Positions 18,034 through 26,217 of a stretch of 64,000 nucleotides of DNA are shown here, piece by piece. The position numbers were made by a program, and so were the translations under genes. The notes beneath the pieces were generated by a model. The model did no database searches. It saw only the letters and a list, made by a program, of their open reading frames with translations, and was not told the origin of the DNA. Each line of letters opens with the position of its first letter. The first letter of the stretch is position 1. The DNA comes from Allobosea sp. Root381 (GTDB lineage Bacteria; Pseudomonadota; Alphaproteobacteria; Rhizobiales; Beijerinckiaceae), in contig NZ_LMJT01000014.1 in the NCBI RefSeq assembly GCF_001429395.1, positions 24,156-88,155 on the forward strand. Reading direction: 5' to 3'.

Positions 18034-18983
18034 GCGGCTCCCGCGATTTCGACCTGCGCATGGGTAGCGACATGGACGATGCCGTCCGGCGTCACCCAGC
18101 CGCGATACATGCCCTCGGTATTGTAAGGCGCGACGATCGCGCCATCCGCGCCGATCGCGACCAGCCCGGCGCCGATCTTGTGCTCGGAGAGCTCCGCCAG
18201 GACCGCAGCGCTCGCCGCATCCAGCGCGAGGTCCTTATAGGCGATCAGCGACGCTATCTCGTGGCCGACGCAGTAGCGGATGAAGTATTCGCCTTTGCCG
18301 GTGCCGGAGACGGCGCAGCGCCCGTCCCGGGCATAGGTGCCGGCGCCGATGATCGGCGAGTCGCCGACGCGGCCGACGGGCTTGTTGGTATAGCCGCCGG
18401 TCGAGGTCGCGGCCGCGAGATGGCCTTGGCGGTCGAGGGCGACGGCGCCGACCGTCCCGTGCTTCTCGGCTTCGCTCGCCTCTGTCGCAGTGCCGACCAG
18501 TTCCCGAATCTTCATCGAGGCTAGGCTCTTGCGCCGGCGTTCGGTCGAGAAATACGCGTTCTCGACCATGTCCAGCCCTTCCTGAGCGGCGAAGGCGTCG
18601 CCGGCAGCGCCCGCCAGCAGCAGCGGATCGCCGCGCCGCATCAGGGCCTTGGCGGCGCTGACCGGGTTGCGGATGCGCCTGACACCGGCGAGCGCGCCCG
18701 CAGCCAGCGTCGCCCCGTCCATGATCGAGGCGTCGAGCTCGTGCTCGCCCTCGCTGTTGAAGGCGGCGCCATGCCCGGCGTTGAAATGGGGCGAATCCTC
18801 CATCACCCGCACTGCGGCCTCGACGGCATCGACTGCGCTGCCGCCCTTGGCCAGGATCGCCCAGCCGGCCCGCAGAGAGGCGGCCAGCGCCGCGCGCGCC
18901 TCGGTCCATTCGGCCTCGGACAGCTCGGACAGGGGCAGCGTGCCGCAGCCGCCATGGATGGCAAGGGCGATGGTGTCTGTCAT
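18030..18983 (-). CDS. isoaspartyl peptidase / plant-type L-asparaginase
   Basis: A 317-residue Ntn hydrolase precursor. These enzymes cut themselves to expose an N-terminal Thr; here the cleavage site is within EKHGTVGAVALDRQGHLAAATSTGG, the Thr following HG being the nucleophile. Other family blocks are IALAIHGGCGTLP at the N terminus, FNAGHGAAFNSEGEHELDASIMDG, GRVGDSPIIGAGTYA and CAVSGTGKGEYFIR. Members hydrolyse isoaspartyl dipeptides and L-asparagine. Start ATG 18983 is fixed by the family N terminus. A hairpin at 19008-19029 separates it from the upstream binding-protein gene; it is coupled to the PanE-like gene downstream. A role in breaking down imported peptide-like compounds fits the context. 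Confidence 0.93.
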   Translation of the reverse strand: MTDTIALAIHGGCGTLPLSELSEAEWTEARAALAASLRAGWAILAKGGSAVDAVEAAVRVMEDSPHFNAGHGAAFNSEGEHELDASIMDGATLAAGALAGVRRIRNPVSAAKALMRRGDPLLLAGAAGDAFAAQEGLDMVENAYFSTERRRKSLASMKIRELVGTATEASEAEKHGTVGAVALDRQGHLAAATSTGGYTNKPVGRVGDSPIIGAGTYARDGRCAVSGTGKGEYFIRYCVGHEIASLIAYKDLALDAASAAVLAELSEHKIGAGLVAIGADGAIVAPYNTEGMYRGWVTPDGIVHVATHAQVEIAGAA

Positions 18984-19007
18984 CAAACGAAGGAACCTCG
19001 ACGGAAA

Positions 19008-19029
19008 CCCCTCCCCTTGTGGGGAGGGG
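19008..19029. repeat. perfect CCCCTCCCC-TTGT-GGGGAGGGG hairpin between two operon genes
   Basis: A nine-base perfect inverted repeat with a four-base loop, lying between the binding-protein gene (upstream on the minus strand) and the isoaspartyl peptidase gene. It resembles the dispersed CCCTCTCC/GGAGAGGG repeats such as that at 59329. It could act as a processing or attenuation site, giving more transcript for the abundant binding protein than for the enzymes. Confidence 0.55.
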
Positions 19030-19042
19030 ATGCGGCTGCGCG

Positions 19043-20635
19043 TTACTTCTTGACCGGCTTGATGTCCATCGCCAGCGTGTCCTCGTCGATGCGCGGCGCG
19101 ATCGTCACCTTGTCCTTCTGCATCGCCCAGGCCGAGCCGACGGCGACGATCGGCAGGCGCGGCCGGTCCTTCGCGACGATGGCGTTGGCCTGCGAAAGCA
19201 AGTCGTTCCGCTTGGCCTCGTCGAGTTCCACGGCGGCATCCTCGATCAGCTTGTCGAGCGCCTCGTTCTTGTAGCCGAGCACGTTGAAGGCGCCGAGCTT
19301 CTTGGCCGGGTCGTTGGAGTGGACGACAGAGGACAACGTGTAGTTGGCCTCGCCGGTCAGCGTGCCCCAGCCGGACATCGCCAGCGAAAACTCGGCGCGG
19401 CTGCGGGCCGGGAAGAACACGGCCGCCGTTTGCGCATTGGCGGTCACCTCCAGCCCGATCCGCGCCAGCATCTGGGCGATCGACGTGCCGACCTGCCGGT
19501 CGCCCGGCAGGCGGTCGTTGGTGAAGGAGAAGGTCGCCTTGAAGCCGTTCGGATAGCCGGCCTCCTCCAGCAGTTTCTTGGCCCGCGCGATGTCGACCTT
19601 GATCGGCGGCAGGCTCTTGTTGAAGCCGGCGATGGTCTCGGTGACGAGCTGGTTCACCGGCGCGCCGAGGCCTTCCATCGCGATCTCGACCAGAGCCGGC
19701 CTGTCGATGGCGATGTCGATTGCCTCGCGCACCCGCGGGTCCTGCAGCGGGTTCTTCGGCAGCGGCAGGCCGTCCTTGCCCGTGACCTGAGGGGACTTGT
19801 CGCGCAGGTCGAGCTCCATGTTGAAGACATAGACCGTGTCGACCGTGGAAACCGCGAGCTTCGGATCGCGCTTCAGCGTCGCGACGTCGGAGGCCGGCGC
19901 GCGCACGATGATGTCGACCTGGCCCGCCTTGAGCTGGGCGACGCGCGCGGCATCGTTGGGGAGTTCCTTGCGCACGACCCTGGCCCAGGGCTCCTTGGGG
20001 CCCCAATAGTCGTCGAAGCGCTCGAGCACGAGCTGGTCCTTCGGCGTCCAGGAGACGAACTTGTAGGGTCCGGTGCCGATCGCCGCCTTGCCCGAGTTGA
20101 AGGTCTCGTTGGCATTGTCCTTGGTCAGGCCGGCAGCGGCCTTGGCCGAGACGATGAACAGGCGGATGAAGTCGTTCGGCAGGTTCGGCGCCGGGCCGTC
20201 GGTGACGATCTGGACCGTCAGCGGGTCGACGATCTTCACCTCCTTGACGCGGCGGATATAGATCGTCGTCGGGTTGGGTCCGGACACGACCGGGACGCGC
20301 TCGATCGAGAACTTGACGTCCTCGGCGGTGAAGTCCGAGCCGTCATGGAATTTCACGCCCGGCCGCAGCTTGAACTCCCAGACATCTGGCGCGATCGCCT
20401 TCCAGCTTGTGGCCAGCCTGGGCTCGATCTGCAGCTTGTCGCCGGACCAGGTCAGCGTGTCGAAGACATGCTTCAGCGCCTCGGCATGTGTGCCGGTGGC
20501 GGTGAAATGCGGGTCGATCGAATCCGGCCCGGCGCGGACCCCGATGGTCAGGTTCTGGGCCAGGGCCGTCGAGGAGACGGAGGCGCCGAGCAGCAGGGCG
20601 AGGGCAAGCGGGCGGAGTGCGAGGGACAATGTCAT
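19043..20635 (-). CDS. ABC transporter periplasmic binding protein, peptide/opine family (SBP family 5)
   Basis: A 530-residue exported protein. Start ATG 20635 follows AAGGAG and begins a Sec signal peptide cleaved after STALA (about residue 26); there is no lipobox Cys. The mature start, LTIGVRAGPDSIDPHFTATGTHAEALKHVFDTL, and the signature WEFKLRPGVKFHDGSDFTAEDVKFSIER are diagnostic for family 5, as are GTGPYKFVSW and the C-terminal RPRLPIVAVG. These proteins capture di-/oligopeptides, opines, nickel or glutathione-like ligands for Dpp-type importers. The matching permeases and ATPase (22423-26112) lie on the other side of the MarR gene in the opposite direction, so the transporter is split over two divergent units. 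Confidence 0.93.
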   Translation of the reverse strand: MTLSLALRPLALALLLGASVSSTALAQNLTIGVRAGPDSIDPHFTATGTHAEALKHVFDTLTWSGDKLQIEPRLATSWKAIAPDVWEFKLRPGVKFHDGSDFTAEDVKFSIERVPVVSGPNPTTIYIRRVKEVKIVDPLTVQIVTDGPAPNLPNDFIRLFIVSAKAAAGLTKDNANETFNSGKAAIGTGPYKFVSWTPKDQLVLERFDDYWGPKEPWARVVRKELPNDAARVAQLKAGQVDIIVRAPASDVATLKRDPKLAVSTVDTVYVFNMELDLRDKSPQVTGKDGLPLPKNPLQDPRVREAIDIAIDRPALVEIAMEGLGAPVNQLVTETIAGFNKSLPPIKVDIARAKKLLEEAGYPNGFKATFSFTNDRLPGDRQVGTSIAQMLARIGLEVTANAQTAAVFFPARSRAEFSLAMSGWGTLTGEANYTLSSVVHSNDPAKKLGAFNVLGYKNEALDKLIEDAAVELDEAKRNDLLSQANAIVAKDRPRLPIVAVGSAWAMQKDKVTIAPRIDEDTLAMDIKPVKK

Positions 20636-20822
20636 GGTCGGGCTCCTTGAGGTCTTCGGTGGCGCAGCGGCGATGCCGGAGCGTCCGGCATGATGGCGGA
20701 TCGGGACGCGGAAGAAATTCTGTTGCTGCAGGCCTCGCAAGGACGGCGTGCCATGGCCTGCGGGCGCGTTGGAAAGAAGGTTCTGCTCCTCCGGGCTAGG
20801 TATCGTGACCCTTCGTCGCGGC

Positions 20823-21365
20823 TTATTCCTGGCCGTCGAGGTCGGTCGGCCAGGCTGGGGAGGCGATGACGAGCTTGTCCATCAATTCGCAGAGCTGGCG
20901 CTGCTCGCCTTCGGTCAGGGCCGACAGCATCGCCTTCTGCTGCCGCAGCATCAGCGGCAGCGTCTCGTCGAAGATCGCCCGGCCCGGCGCCGTCAGGTAC
21001 AGGACGAAGCTGCGCAGGTCGCCGCGGTCGGTCTCGCGCCGGAGCAGCCGGCGCTGCAGCAGCCGCTGGATCGCGCGGCTGAGCGTGTTCTTGGGCAGGC
21101 CCGAGGAGGCGACGATGTTCTTTGCGGCGACCCCGTCCTTGAGGCCGACCGCATAGAGCGCGACGAATTCCGGGCGGACGAGGCCGTAGCGGGTCTCGAT
21201 CCAGCGATAGACCGGGTCGTTGAAGCGGAAGGCCACGAAATTCAGGCGGAAGGAAAGCCAGCAGGGATTGTCCCAGAGCTTGGTGACGGTCAGCGGATCG
21301 AGCTCGCGGAGCGCCTGTTCGCGTTCCCGGCCGACATGCGAAAGGGCCGTCGGAGCGTGTTGCAT
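20823..21365 (-). CDS. MarR-family transcriptional regulator
   Basis: A 180-residue winged-helix regulator. Start ATG 21365 is set by an AGGAGG box eight bases upstream; a longer frame reading into the creatininase gene was rejected. An N-terminal extension of about 35 residues precedes the domain. The DNA-binding part is LVRPEFVALYAVGLKDGVAAKNIVASSGLPKNTLSRAIQRLLQRRLLRRETDRGDLRSFVLYLTAPG, giving the recognition helix (PKNTLSRAIQRLL) and the wing with the family Asp-Arg pair (ETDRGDLR). It stands between the two divergent catabolic gene sets and probably represses both until its ligand, perhaps the transported compound, binds. A palindrome upstream of its start (21391-21404) is its likely operator. 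Confidence 0.9.
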   Translation of the reverse strand: MQHAPTALSHVGREREQALRELDPLTVTKLWDNPCWLSFRLNFVAFRFNDPVYRWIETRYGLVRPEFVALYAVGLKDGVAAKNIVASSGLPKNTLSRAIQRLLQRRLLRRETDRGDLRSFVLYLTAPGRAIFDETLPLMLRQQKAMLSALTEGEQRQLCELMDKLVIASPAWPTDLDGQE

Positions 21366-21390
21366 GCCCAAGCCCTCCTGCTTCCGATTG

Positions 21391-21404
21391 GTTCCAAATG
21401 GAAC
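21391..21404. promoter_or_regulatory. candidate MarR operator GTTCCA-AA-TGGAAC
   Basis: A perfect six-base inverted repeat with a two-base centre, 26 bases upstream of the MarR start codon and followed at once on the plus strand by TTGACG, a possible -35 element of the rightward operon. MarR dimers typically bind such 14-20-bp dyads overlapping promoter elements. Ligand assignment is inferred from position. Confidence 0.55.
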
Positions 21405-21569
21405 TTGACGCTGCTGTTTGCCAGAGTCAAGCTTGTCGGAATGGAGGATGCTGGAGCATTGGCGGCCCGGCAAACCGTTTCTCCGGCGCTGGCGCCGCGA
21501 GACACGCGAAACCGGGCTCGGCATTGCTGCCCTTCGAATGCCGATTGACTTGAAAGCAAGGATCGGGCC

Positions 21570-22271
21570 GTGCGTATCGCCGAGATGAACTGGATGCAGG
21601 TCGAGGCCCAGGCGAAGCGCGATGACCGCTGCGTGCTGCCGTTGGGCTGCGTCGAGCAGCATGCCTATCTCAGCCTCGCGACCGACGCGATCCTGGCCGA
21701 GAAGGTCGCCAACGACGCGGCCGAGCCGCTCGAAATCCCCGTCTTTCCCGTTCTGGCCTATGGCATGACGCCGGGCTTCGCCGCCTATCCCGGCACGGTC
21801 TCGCTGCGCATGAGCACCTATGTCGCGGTGATCGAGGACATGCTCGAGGCGTTCTACCGCTCAGGCTTCCGCCGCATCGTGCTGGTCAACGGCCATGGCG
21901 GCAATGCGCCGGTTATGACCCTGGCGACCGAATGGATGGGCAAGCGGAGCGATGCCAGCGTGCGTCTGCACAACTGGTGGGCCGGGCCGCGCTTCCAGGC
22001 GGCGGTTCAGGCGGTCGATCCGGCGGCCTCGCACGCCTCCTGGATGGAGAACTTCCCCTGGACGCGACTGGAAGGCGTCGCCATGCCGGATGGGGTCAAG
22101 CCGCCGCTGGATGTCGCCCGCTACCAGGCCGCCGCGCCCGCCCGCAAGCGCGAGATCCTCGGCGACGGCAATTTCCACGGTCGTTACCAGCGCACCGACA
22201 GCGAGATGCTCGGCCTCTGGCAGGTCGGCGTCGAGGAGACGCGGGCGGCGATGACGGAGAACTGGCCGTGA
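21570..22271 (+). CDS. creatininase-family amidohydrolase
   Basis: A 233-residue protein with a GTG start at 21570, seven bases after AAGGA. Creatininase-family enzymes are two-metal amidohydrolases opening cyclic amides (creatinine, and formamides in riboflavin or F420 pathways). The metal-binding signature is recognisable: LGCVEQHAYLSLATD (Glu29, His31, Asp39) and VNGHGGN (His109). Compared with the usual EQHGPHLPLGTD block, the loop is one residue shorter and the second His-Leu-Pro part is replaced by Tyr-Leu-Ser, so specificity or metal geometry may differ. First gene of the rightward operon ahead of the peptide-type ABC transporter, which suggests hydrolysis of an imported amide. The substrate is unknown. 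Confidence 0.85.
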   Translation: MRIAEMNWMQVEAQAKRDDRCVLPLGCVEQHAYLSLATDAILAEKVANDAAEPLEIPVFPVLAYGMTPGFAAYPGTVSLRMSTYVAVIEDMLEAFYRSGFRRIVLVNGHGGNAPVMTLATEWMGKRSDASVRLHNWWAGPRFQAAVQAVDPAASHASWMENFPWTRLEGVAMPDGVKPPLDVARYQAAAPARKREILGDGNFHGRYQRTDSEMLGLWQVGVEETRAAMTENWP

Positions 22272-22290
22272 CGCGGCCACCCTCCCTCAG

Positions 22291-22390
22291 CCCTCATCCC
22301 GAGAAGCCACGTCAGCGGCCTCTCGAAGGATGTTCCAGCGCGGTCCGGATCATCCTTCGAGAGGCGCCCGCGGCGCTCCTCGGGAGGAAG
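22291..22390. repeat. long inverted repeat, family 2, copy A
   Basis: Left part CCTCATCCCGAG ... CTCGAAGGATG pairs with right part CATCCTTCGAGAG ... GCTCCTCGGGAGG, with about 40-base imperfect arms. It lies between the creatininase and DppB genes inside a presumed operon. A related copy is at 45672-45781. No coding sequence lies within. Confidence 0.75.
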
Positions 22391-22422
22391 GCTGCGAGAG
22401 GCGGCTTGTTGTTCTCGCCACC

Positions 22423-23397
22423 ATGCTAGGCCACGTCCTCATCCGGTTGCTTCAGGCGCTCGTCGTCATGCTCGTCATGTCGGCGCTGGTCTTCATCGGC
22501 GTCTATGCCATCGGCAACCCGATCGACGTGCTGATCGGCCCCGATGTCAGCCAGGACATCCGGCTCGATACCATCGCGCGCTACGGGCTCGACCAGCCGC
22601 TCTGGCGCCAGTATCTCACCTTTCTCGGCCGCATCCTGCACGGCGATTTCGGCCGCTCCTTCGTCTTCGGCATGCCGGTGCTGGAGCTGATCCTGTCGCG
22701 GCTGCCGGCGACGCTGGAACTAACGCTCGCAGCCGTATGTGGTGCGGCGCTGATCGGCATCCCCGCCGGAATCTACGCCGGCTACCGGCCGGACGGCCTC
22801 GCGGCCAAGGCGATCATGACGATCTCGATCCTCGGCTTCTCGGTGCCGACCTTCTGGATCGGGCTCGTGCTGATCATCGCCTTCGCGGTCGAGTTGCAAT
22901 GGCTGCCGGCCGGCGGTCGCGGCGAGACGGTCGCCATCTTGAGCGTCGAATGGAGCTTCCTCACCTTGAACGGCGTCAGCCACCTGCTGCTGCCGGCGGC
23001 GAACCTCGCCTTCTTCAAGCTGGCCTTGATGACGCGGCTGGCGCGCGCCGGCACCCGCGAGGCGATGCTCTCCGACACGGTCAAGTTCGCCCGCGCCGCC
23101 GGGCTCTCGGAATGGACGGTGCTGCGCCGGCACGTGCTACGGCTGATCGCGATCCCGCTCGTCACCGTGTTCGGGCTCGAATTCGCCTCGACGCTGGCGT
23201 TTGCCGTCGTCACCGAGACGATCTTCTCCTGGCCAGGCATCGGCAAGTTGATCATCGACTCGATCACCTCGCTCGATCGGCCGGTGATGGTCGCCTATCT
23301 CATGCTGGTCTCCTTCGTCTTCATCATGATCAACTTCCTGGTCGATCTCGCCTATGTCGGGCTCGATCCGCGGCTGCGCCGGGCGGGTTCGCGATGA
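22423..23397 (+). CDS. ABC transporter permease, DppB type
   Basis: A 324-residue inner-membrane protein with about six helices. It has the DppB/OppB layout: N-terminal MLGHVLIRLLQALVVMLVMSALVF helix, the family block RYGLDQPLWRQYLTFLGRILHGDFGRSF, and the EAA loop SDTVKFARAAGLSEWTVLRRHVLR that contacts the ATPase. Start ATG 22423 was chosen since the upstream in-frame region is the inverted repeat. Its TGA stop overlaps the DppC start (ATGA), so the permeases are translated together. With the downstream DppC and fused ATPase it forms the membrane part of a peptide/opine-type importer whose binding protein is encoded at 19043-20635. Confidence 0.94.
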   Translation: MLGHVLIRLLQALVVMLVMSALVFIGVYAIGNPIDVLIGPDVSQDIRLDTIARYGLDQPLWRQYLTFLGRILHGDFGRSFVFGMPVLELILSRLPATLELTLAAVCGAALIGIPAGIYAGYRPDGLAAKAIMTISILGFSVPTFWIGLVLIIAFAVELQWLPAGGRGETVAILSVEWSFLTLNGVSHLLLPAANLAFFKLALMTRLARAGTREAMLSDTVKFARAAGLSEWTVLRRHVLRLIAIPLVTVFGLEFASTLAFAVVTETIFSWPGIGKLIIDSITSLDRPVMVAYLMLVSFVFIMINFLVDLAYVGLDPRLRRAGSR

Positions 23398-24290
23398 GCC
23401 AGGCCTCGCTCGCCAAAGAGATTTCGCCCATCGCCCGTTTCTGGGCCGAGTTCCGCGAGAGCAAGGTCGCGGTTGCGGCGCTGGTCGTCGTCGTGCTGAT
23501 GCTCGGCGTCGCGATCTTCGCGCCGCTGGTCGCGCCGCAGAACCCCTACGACCTCGCCAACCTCGTCCTCACTGACGCCCGCCGCCCGCCGGGCTATGTC
23601 GGCTTCGGCGGCTACACCCATATCCTCGGCACCGATGCGCAGGGGCGGGACTTGTTCTCGGCCATCCTCTACGGCCTGCGCATCTCGCTGCAGATGGGGC
23701 TGATCGCCGGCTCGCTGGCCTTTATCGTCGGCGTCACGCTCGGCATCGGGGCGGCCTATCTCGGCGGCAGGCGCGAGGCCTTCATCATGCGCGTCATCGA
23801 CCTGCAGCTCGCCTTCCCGGCGATCCTGCTGGCGCTCGTGCTGTCCGCTCTGCTGGGGCAGGGCAAAACCCAGCTCATCGCCGCGCTTGCCGCCGCGCAA
23901 TACGCCTACTTCGCCCGCACTGCCCATGGCGCCGCTTCGGCCGAACGCGGCAAGGACTATGTCGAGGCGGTGCTCTCGACGCCGCTGCCGGGCTGGCGCG
24001 TCGTGTTGAAGCATATCTTCCCGAACTGCCTGCCGCCTCTGATCGTGGTCGCGACGGTGCAGGTGGCGAACGCGATTGCTCTGGAGGCGACGCTCTCCTT
24101 CCTCGGCGTCGGCCTGCCCGTTACAGAGCCCTCGCTCGGCATGCTGATCTCGAACGGCTTCCAGTACATGCTGTCAGGCCGCTACTGGATCTCGATCTAT
24201 CCCGGCATCGCGCTGATCCTGCTCATCGTCGCCATCAACCTCGTCGGCGACCGCATCCGCGACCAGGTCAATCCGAGGCTGAAGCGATGA
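23394..24290 (+). CDS. ABC transporter permease, DppC type
   Basis: A 298-residue inner-membrane protein. N-terminal cytosolic segment, a first helix at about 26-46, then the DppC-specific periplasmic stretch FAPLVAPQNPYDLANL and HILGTDAQGRDLFSAILYGLRISL, and four further helices. The EAA loop is ERGKDYVEAVLSTPLPGWRVVLKHIFPNCL. The family motif ATLSFLGVGLPVTEPSLGMLISNG near the C terminus confirms the type. Overlaps dppB by four bases. A family 1 inverted repeat lies between it and the ATPase gene. Confidence 0.94.
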   Translation: MSQASLAKEISPIARFWAEFRESKVAVAALVVVVLMLGVAIFAPLVAPQNPYDLANLVLTDARRPPGYVGFGGYTHILGTDAQGRDLFSAILYGLRISLQMGLIAGSLAFIVGVTLGIGAAYLGGRREAFIMRVIDLQLAFPAILLALVLSALLGQGKTQLIAALAAAQYAYFARTAHGAASAERGKDYVEAVLSTPLPGWRVVLKHIFPNCLPPLIVVATVQVANAIALEATLSFLGVGLPVTEPSLGMLISNGFQYMLSGRYWISIYPGIALILLIVAINLVGDRIRDQVNPRLKR

Positions 24291-24301
24291 GCCGCGCTCT
24301 T

Positions 24302-24389
24302 CGTCATCGCGAGCGTAGCAAAGCAATCCAGGGGCCGTCGAGCGAGCCCCACTGGATTGCTTCGTCGGCTGCGCCTCCTCGCAATGACG
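24302..24389. repeat. long inverted repeat, family 1, copy B
   Basis: CGTCATCGCGAG ... AAGCAATCCAGGGG on the left and CACTGGATTGCTTCG ... CTCGCAATGACG on the right; the same design as the copy at 5695. It sits inside the transporter operon, between the DppC stop and the ATPase start, and ends only 16 bases before the latter. Confidence 0.8.
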
Positions 24390-24405
24390 GCGGAGGAGCG
24401 GCCTG

Positions 24406-26112
24406 ATGACCGACGCGCCCCTCCTCGAGGTCACCGATCTCGCTACCCATTTCGAAACCCGCGCCGGCGTGGTGAAGGCCGTCGACGGCGTCTCCTTCAG
24501 CCTCGCCCGCGGCGAGGTGATGGGCCTCGTCGGCGAATCCGGCTCCGGAAAGAGCATCACCGGCTTCTCGATCATCGGGCTGATCGATCCGCCGGGGCGC
24601 ATCGTTTCCGGCTCCGTCAGGCTGGAGGGCCGCGAGCTCGTTGGGCTGCCCGCGGCGGAGCTGCGCGCCATCCGCGGCAAGGCGATCTCGATGGTCTTCC
24701 AGGACCCGATGATGACGCTGAACCCGATGCTGACCATCGGCGCGCAGATCGGGCTGTCGCTGGAGGCGCATGAGAAGGTCTCGGGTGCCGAAAAGCGCAG
24801 GCGCGCCATCGCGGCGCTCGCTCAGGTCCGCATTCCCGAGCCCGACAGCAAGATCGACTTCTACCCGCACCAGTTCTCCGGAGGCATGCGCCAGCGCGTC
24901 GCCATCGCGATCGCGCTGCTGCACCGGCCGAAGCTGATCATCTGCGACGAGCCGACGACCGCGCTCGACGTCTCGATCCAGGCCGAGATCCTGGCCGAGA
25001 TGAAGGAGCTGGTGGCGGAGCTCGGCACCGCCCTGATCTGGATCAGCCACGACCTCGCGACCGTCGCCTCGATCGCCGACCATGTCTGCGTCATGCGCCA
25101 CGGCAAACTGGTCGAGACCGGCCCGGTGCTACAGGTCCTGACCCGTCCTCAGCATTCCTACACGCAGGCCCTGCTCGACGCGCTGCCCTCCCGCGCGAAG
25201 CCCGGCACGCTGCTGGCGCGCGGCGCCGGAACCGATGCCGCGCCGCCGCCGCGCCTTGCGCGCCGGCCGGAGCCGGCACGGGCGGGCGCCGGCGCCCACC
25301 ATGTCGTGGTCGAGCATGTCGGTAAGCGCTTCCAGCACAAGGCCGGCGTCCTGCGCCTTCTGGTGCAGAAGGCCGGGCTCGCCCGTCCGCTGCCACTCGT
25401 CCAGGCGGTCGACGATGTCAGCCTGTCACTGGCGCGGGGCGAGGCGCTCGGCCTGGTCGGCGAATCCGGCAGCGGGAAATCCACGCTCGGCCGCATGGTC
25501 GCGGGCATCTATGCGCCCGACAGCGGCCAAGTCCGGCTCGACGGCGAGCCGGTGATGAGCGCGGGCGAGCGGCCACACAAGACGACGACGCGCATCCAAA
25601 CCATCTTCCAGGACCCATTTGCTTCGCTCAATCCGCGCATGCGCATAGGCGACGGCATCGCCGAGGGCCCGCTGGCGCATGGGCTGGTGACACGGGCGGA
25701 AGCCCCGGCCTATGTCGCGCAATGGCTCGCCGCCGTCGGGCTCGACCCGACCTTCGCCGGCCGCTATCCGCACCAGTTTTCGGGCGGCCAGCGCCAGCGC
25801 GTGGCGATCGCCCGTGCGCTCGCCATGCAGCCCGATGTGGTGGTCTGCGACGAGCCGGTCGCCTCGCTCGACGTTTCGATCCAGGCGCAGATCATCAACC
25901 TGCTGATCCGGCTGCGGCAGGAACTCGGCCTGACGCTGCTCTTCATCTCCCACGACCTCTCGGTGGTGCGCCATCTCTGCGACCGCGTCGCGATCATGCA
26001 TCGCGGCCGCATCGTCGAGAGCGGCCTGGCCGGCGCGGTCTACGACAATCCGAAGGACGCCTACACCAAGCGCCTGCTGGCGGCCGTGCCCGTGCTGCCG
26101 GTGGCCACCTGA
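24406..26112 (+). CDS. fused dipeptide ABC transporter ATPase (DppD-DppF)
   Basis: A 568-residue cytosolic protein with two complete nucleotide-binding domains. The first (about 5-260) has Walker A GESGSGKS (43-50), signature FSGGMRQR (157-164) and Walker B LIICDEP. The second (about 300-568) has Walker A GESGSGKS (352-359), FSGGQRQR and VVVCDEPVASLDVS. Each carries the oligopeptide-type C-terminal extension (RPQHSYTQALLDALP and NPKDAYTKRLLAAVP), which in separate proteins would be DppD and DppF. A Pro/Ala-rich linker (about 265-297) joins them. Fusion fixes a one-to-one ratio of the two ATPases. Such dual ATPases are common in peptide, glutathione (GsiA) and opine importers. Start ATG 24406 follows GGAGGAGCGGCCTG. 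Confidence 0.95.
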   Translation: MTDAPLLEVTDLATHFETRAGVVKAVDGVSFSLARGEVMGLVGESGSGKSITGFSIIGLIDPPGRIVSGSVRLEGRELVGLPAAELRAIRGKAISMVFQDPMMTLNPMLTIGAQIGLSLEAHEKVSGAEKRRRAIAALAQVRIPEPDSKIDFYPHQFSGGMRQRVAIAIALLHRPKLIICDEPTTALDVSIQAEILAEMKELVAELGTALIWISHDLATVASIADHVCVMRHGKLVETGPVLQVLTRPQHSYTQALLDALPSRAKPGTLLARGAGTDAAPPPRLARRPEPARAGAGAHHVVVEHVGKRFQHKAGVLRLLVQKAGLARPLPLVQAVDDVSLSLARGEALGLVGESGSGKSTLGRMVAGIYAPDSGQVRLDGEPVMSAGERPHKTTTRIQTIFQDPFASLNPRMRIGDGIAEGPLAHGLVTRAEAPAYVAQWLAAVGLDPTFAGRYPHQFSGGQRQRVAIARALAMQPDVVVCDEPVASLDVSIQAQIINLLIRLRQELGLTLLFISHDLSVVRHLCDRVAIMHRGRIVESGLAGAVYDNPKDAYTKRLLAAVPVLPVAT

Positions 26113-26118
26113 CCCAGG

Positions 26119-26195
26119 CGTCATTCTCGGGCGAAGCGTAGCGCAGACCCGAGAAACTCCCGCCAGAGATGCTCGGGTCGAGCCCGAGCATGACG
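26119..26195. repeat. intergenic inverted repeat, family 3, copy A
   Basis: Contains CGTCATTCTCGGGC ... GACCCGAGAA and GATGCTCGGGT ... AGCCCGAGCATGACG, giving two nested hairpins. Lies between the ATPase and deacetylase genes. A related element occurs at 62031-62112 and half of one at 45594-45625. Confidence 0.65.
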
Positions 26196-26217
26196 CGAAC
26201 CAAAGGAGCAACGCCCG

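Noticed and set aside
18984..20006. N-terminal extension of the isoaspartyl peptidase frame into the binding-protein gene
   Set aside because: Out-of-frame reading of the binding-protein gene; Arg/Gly-rich with no domain, and it crosses the 19008 hairpin.
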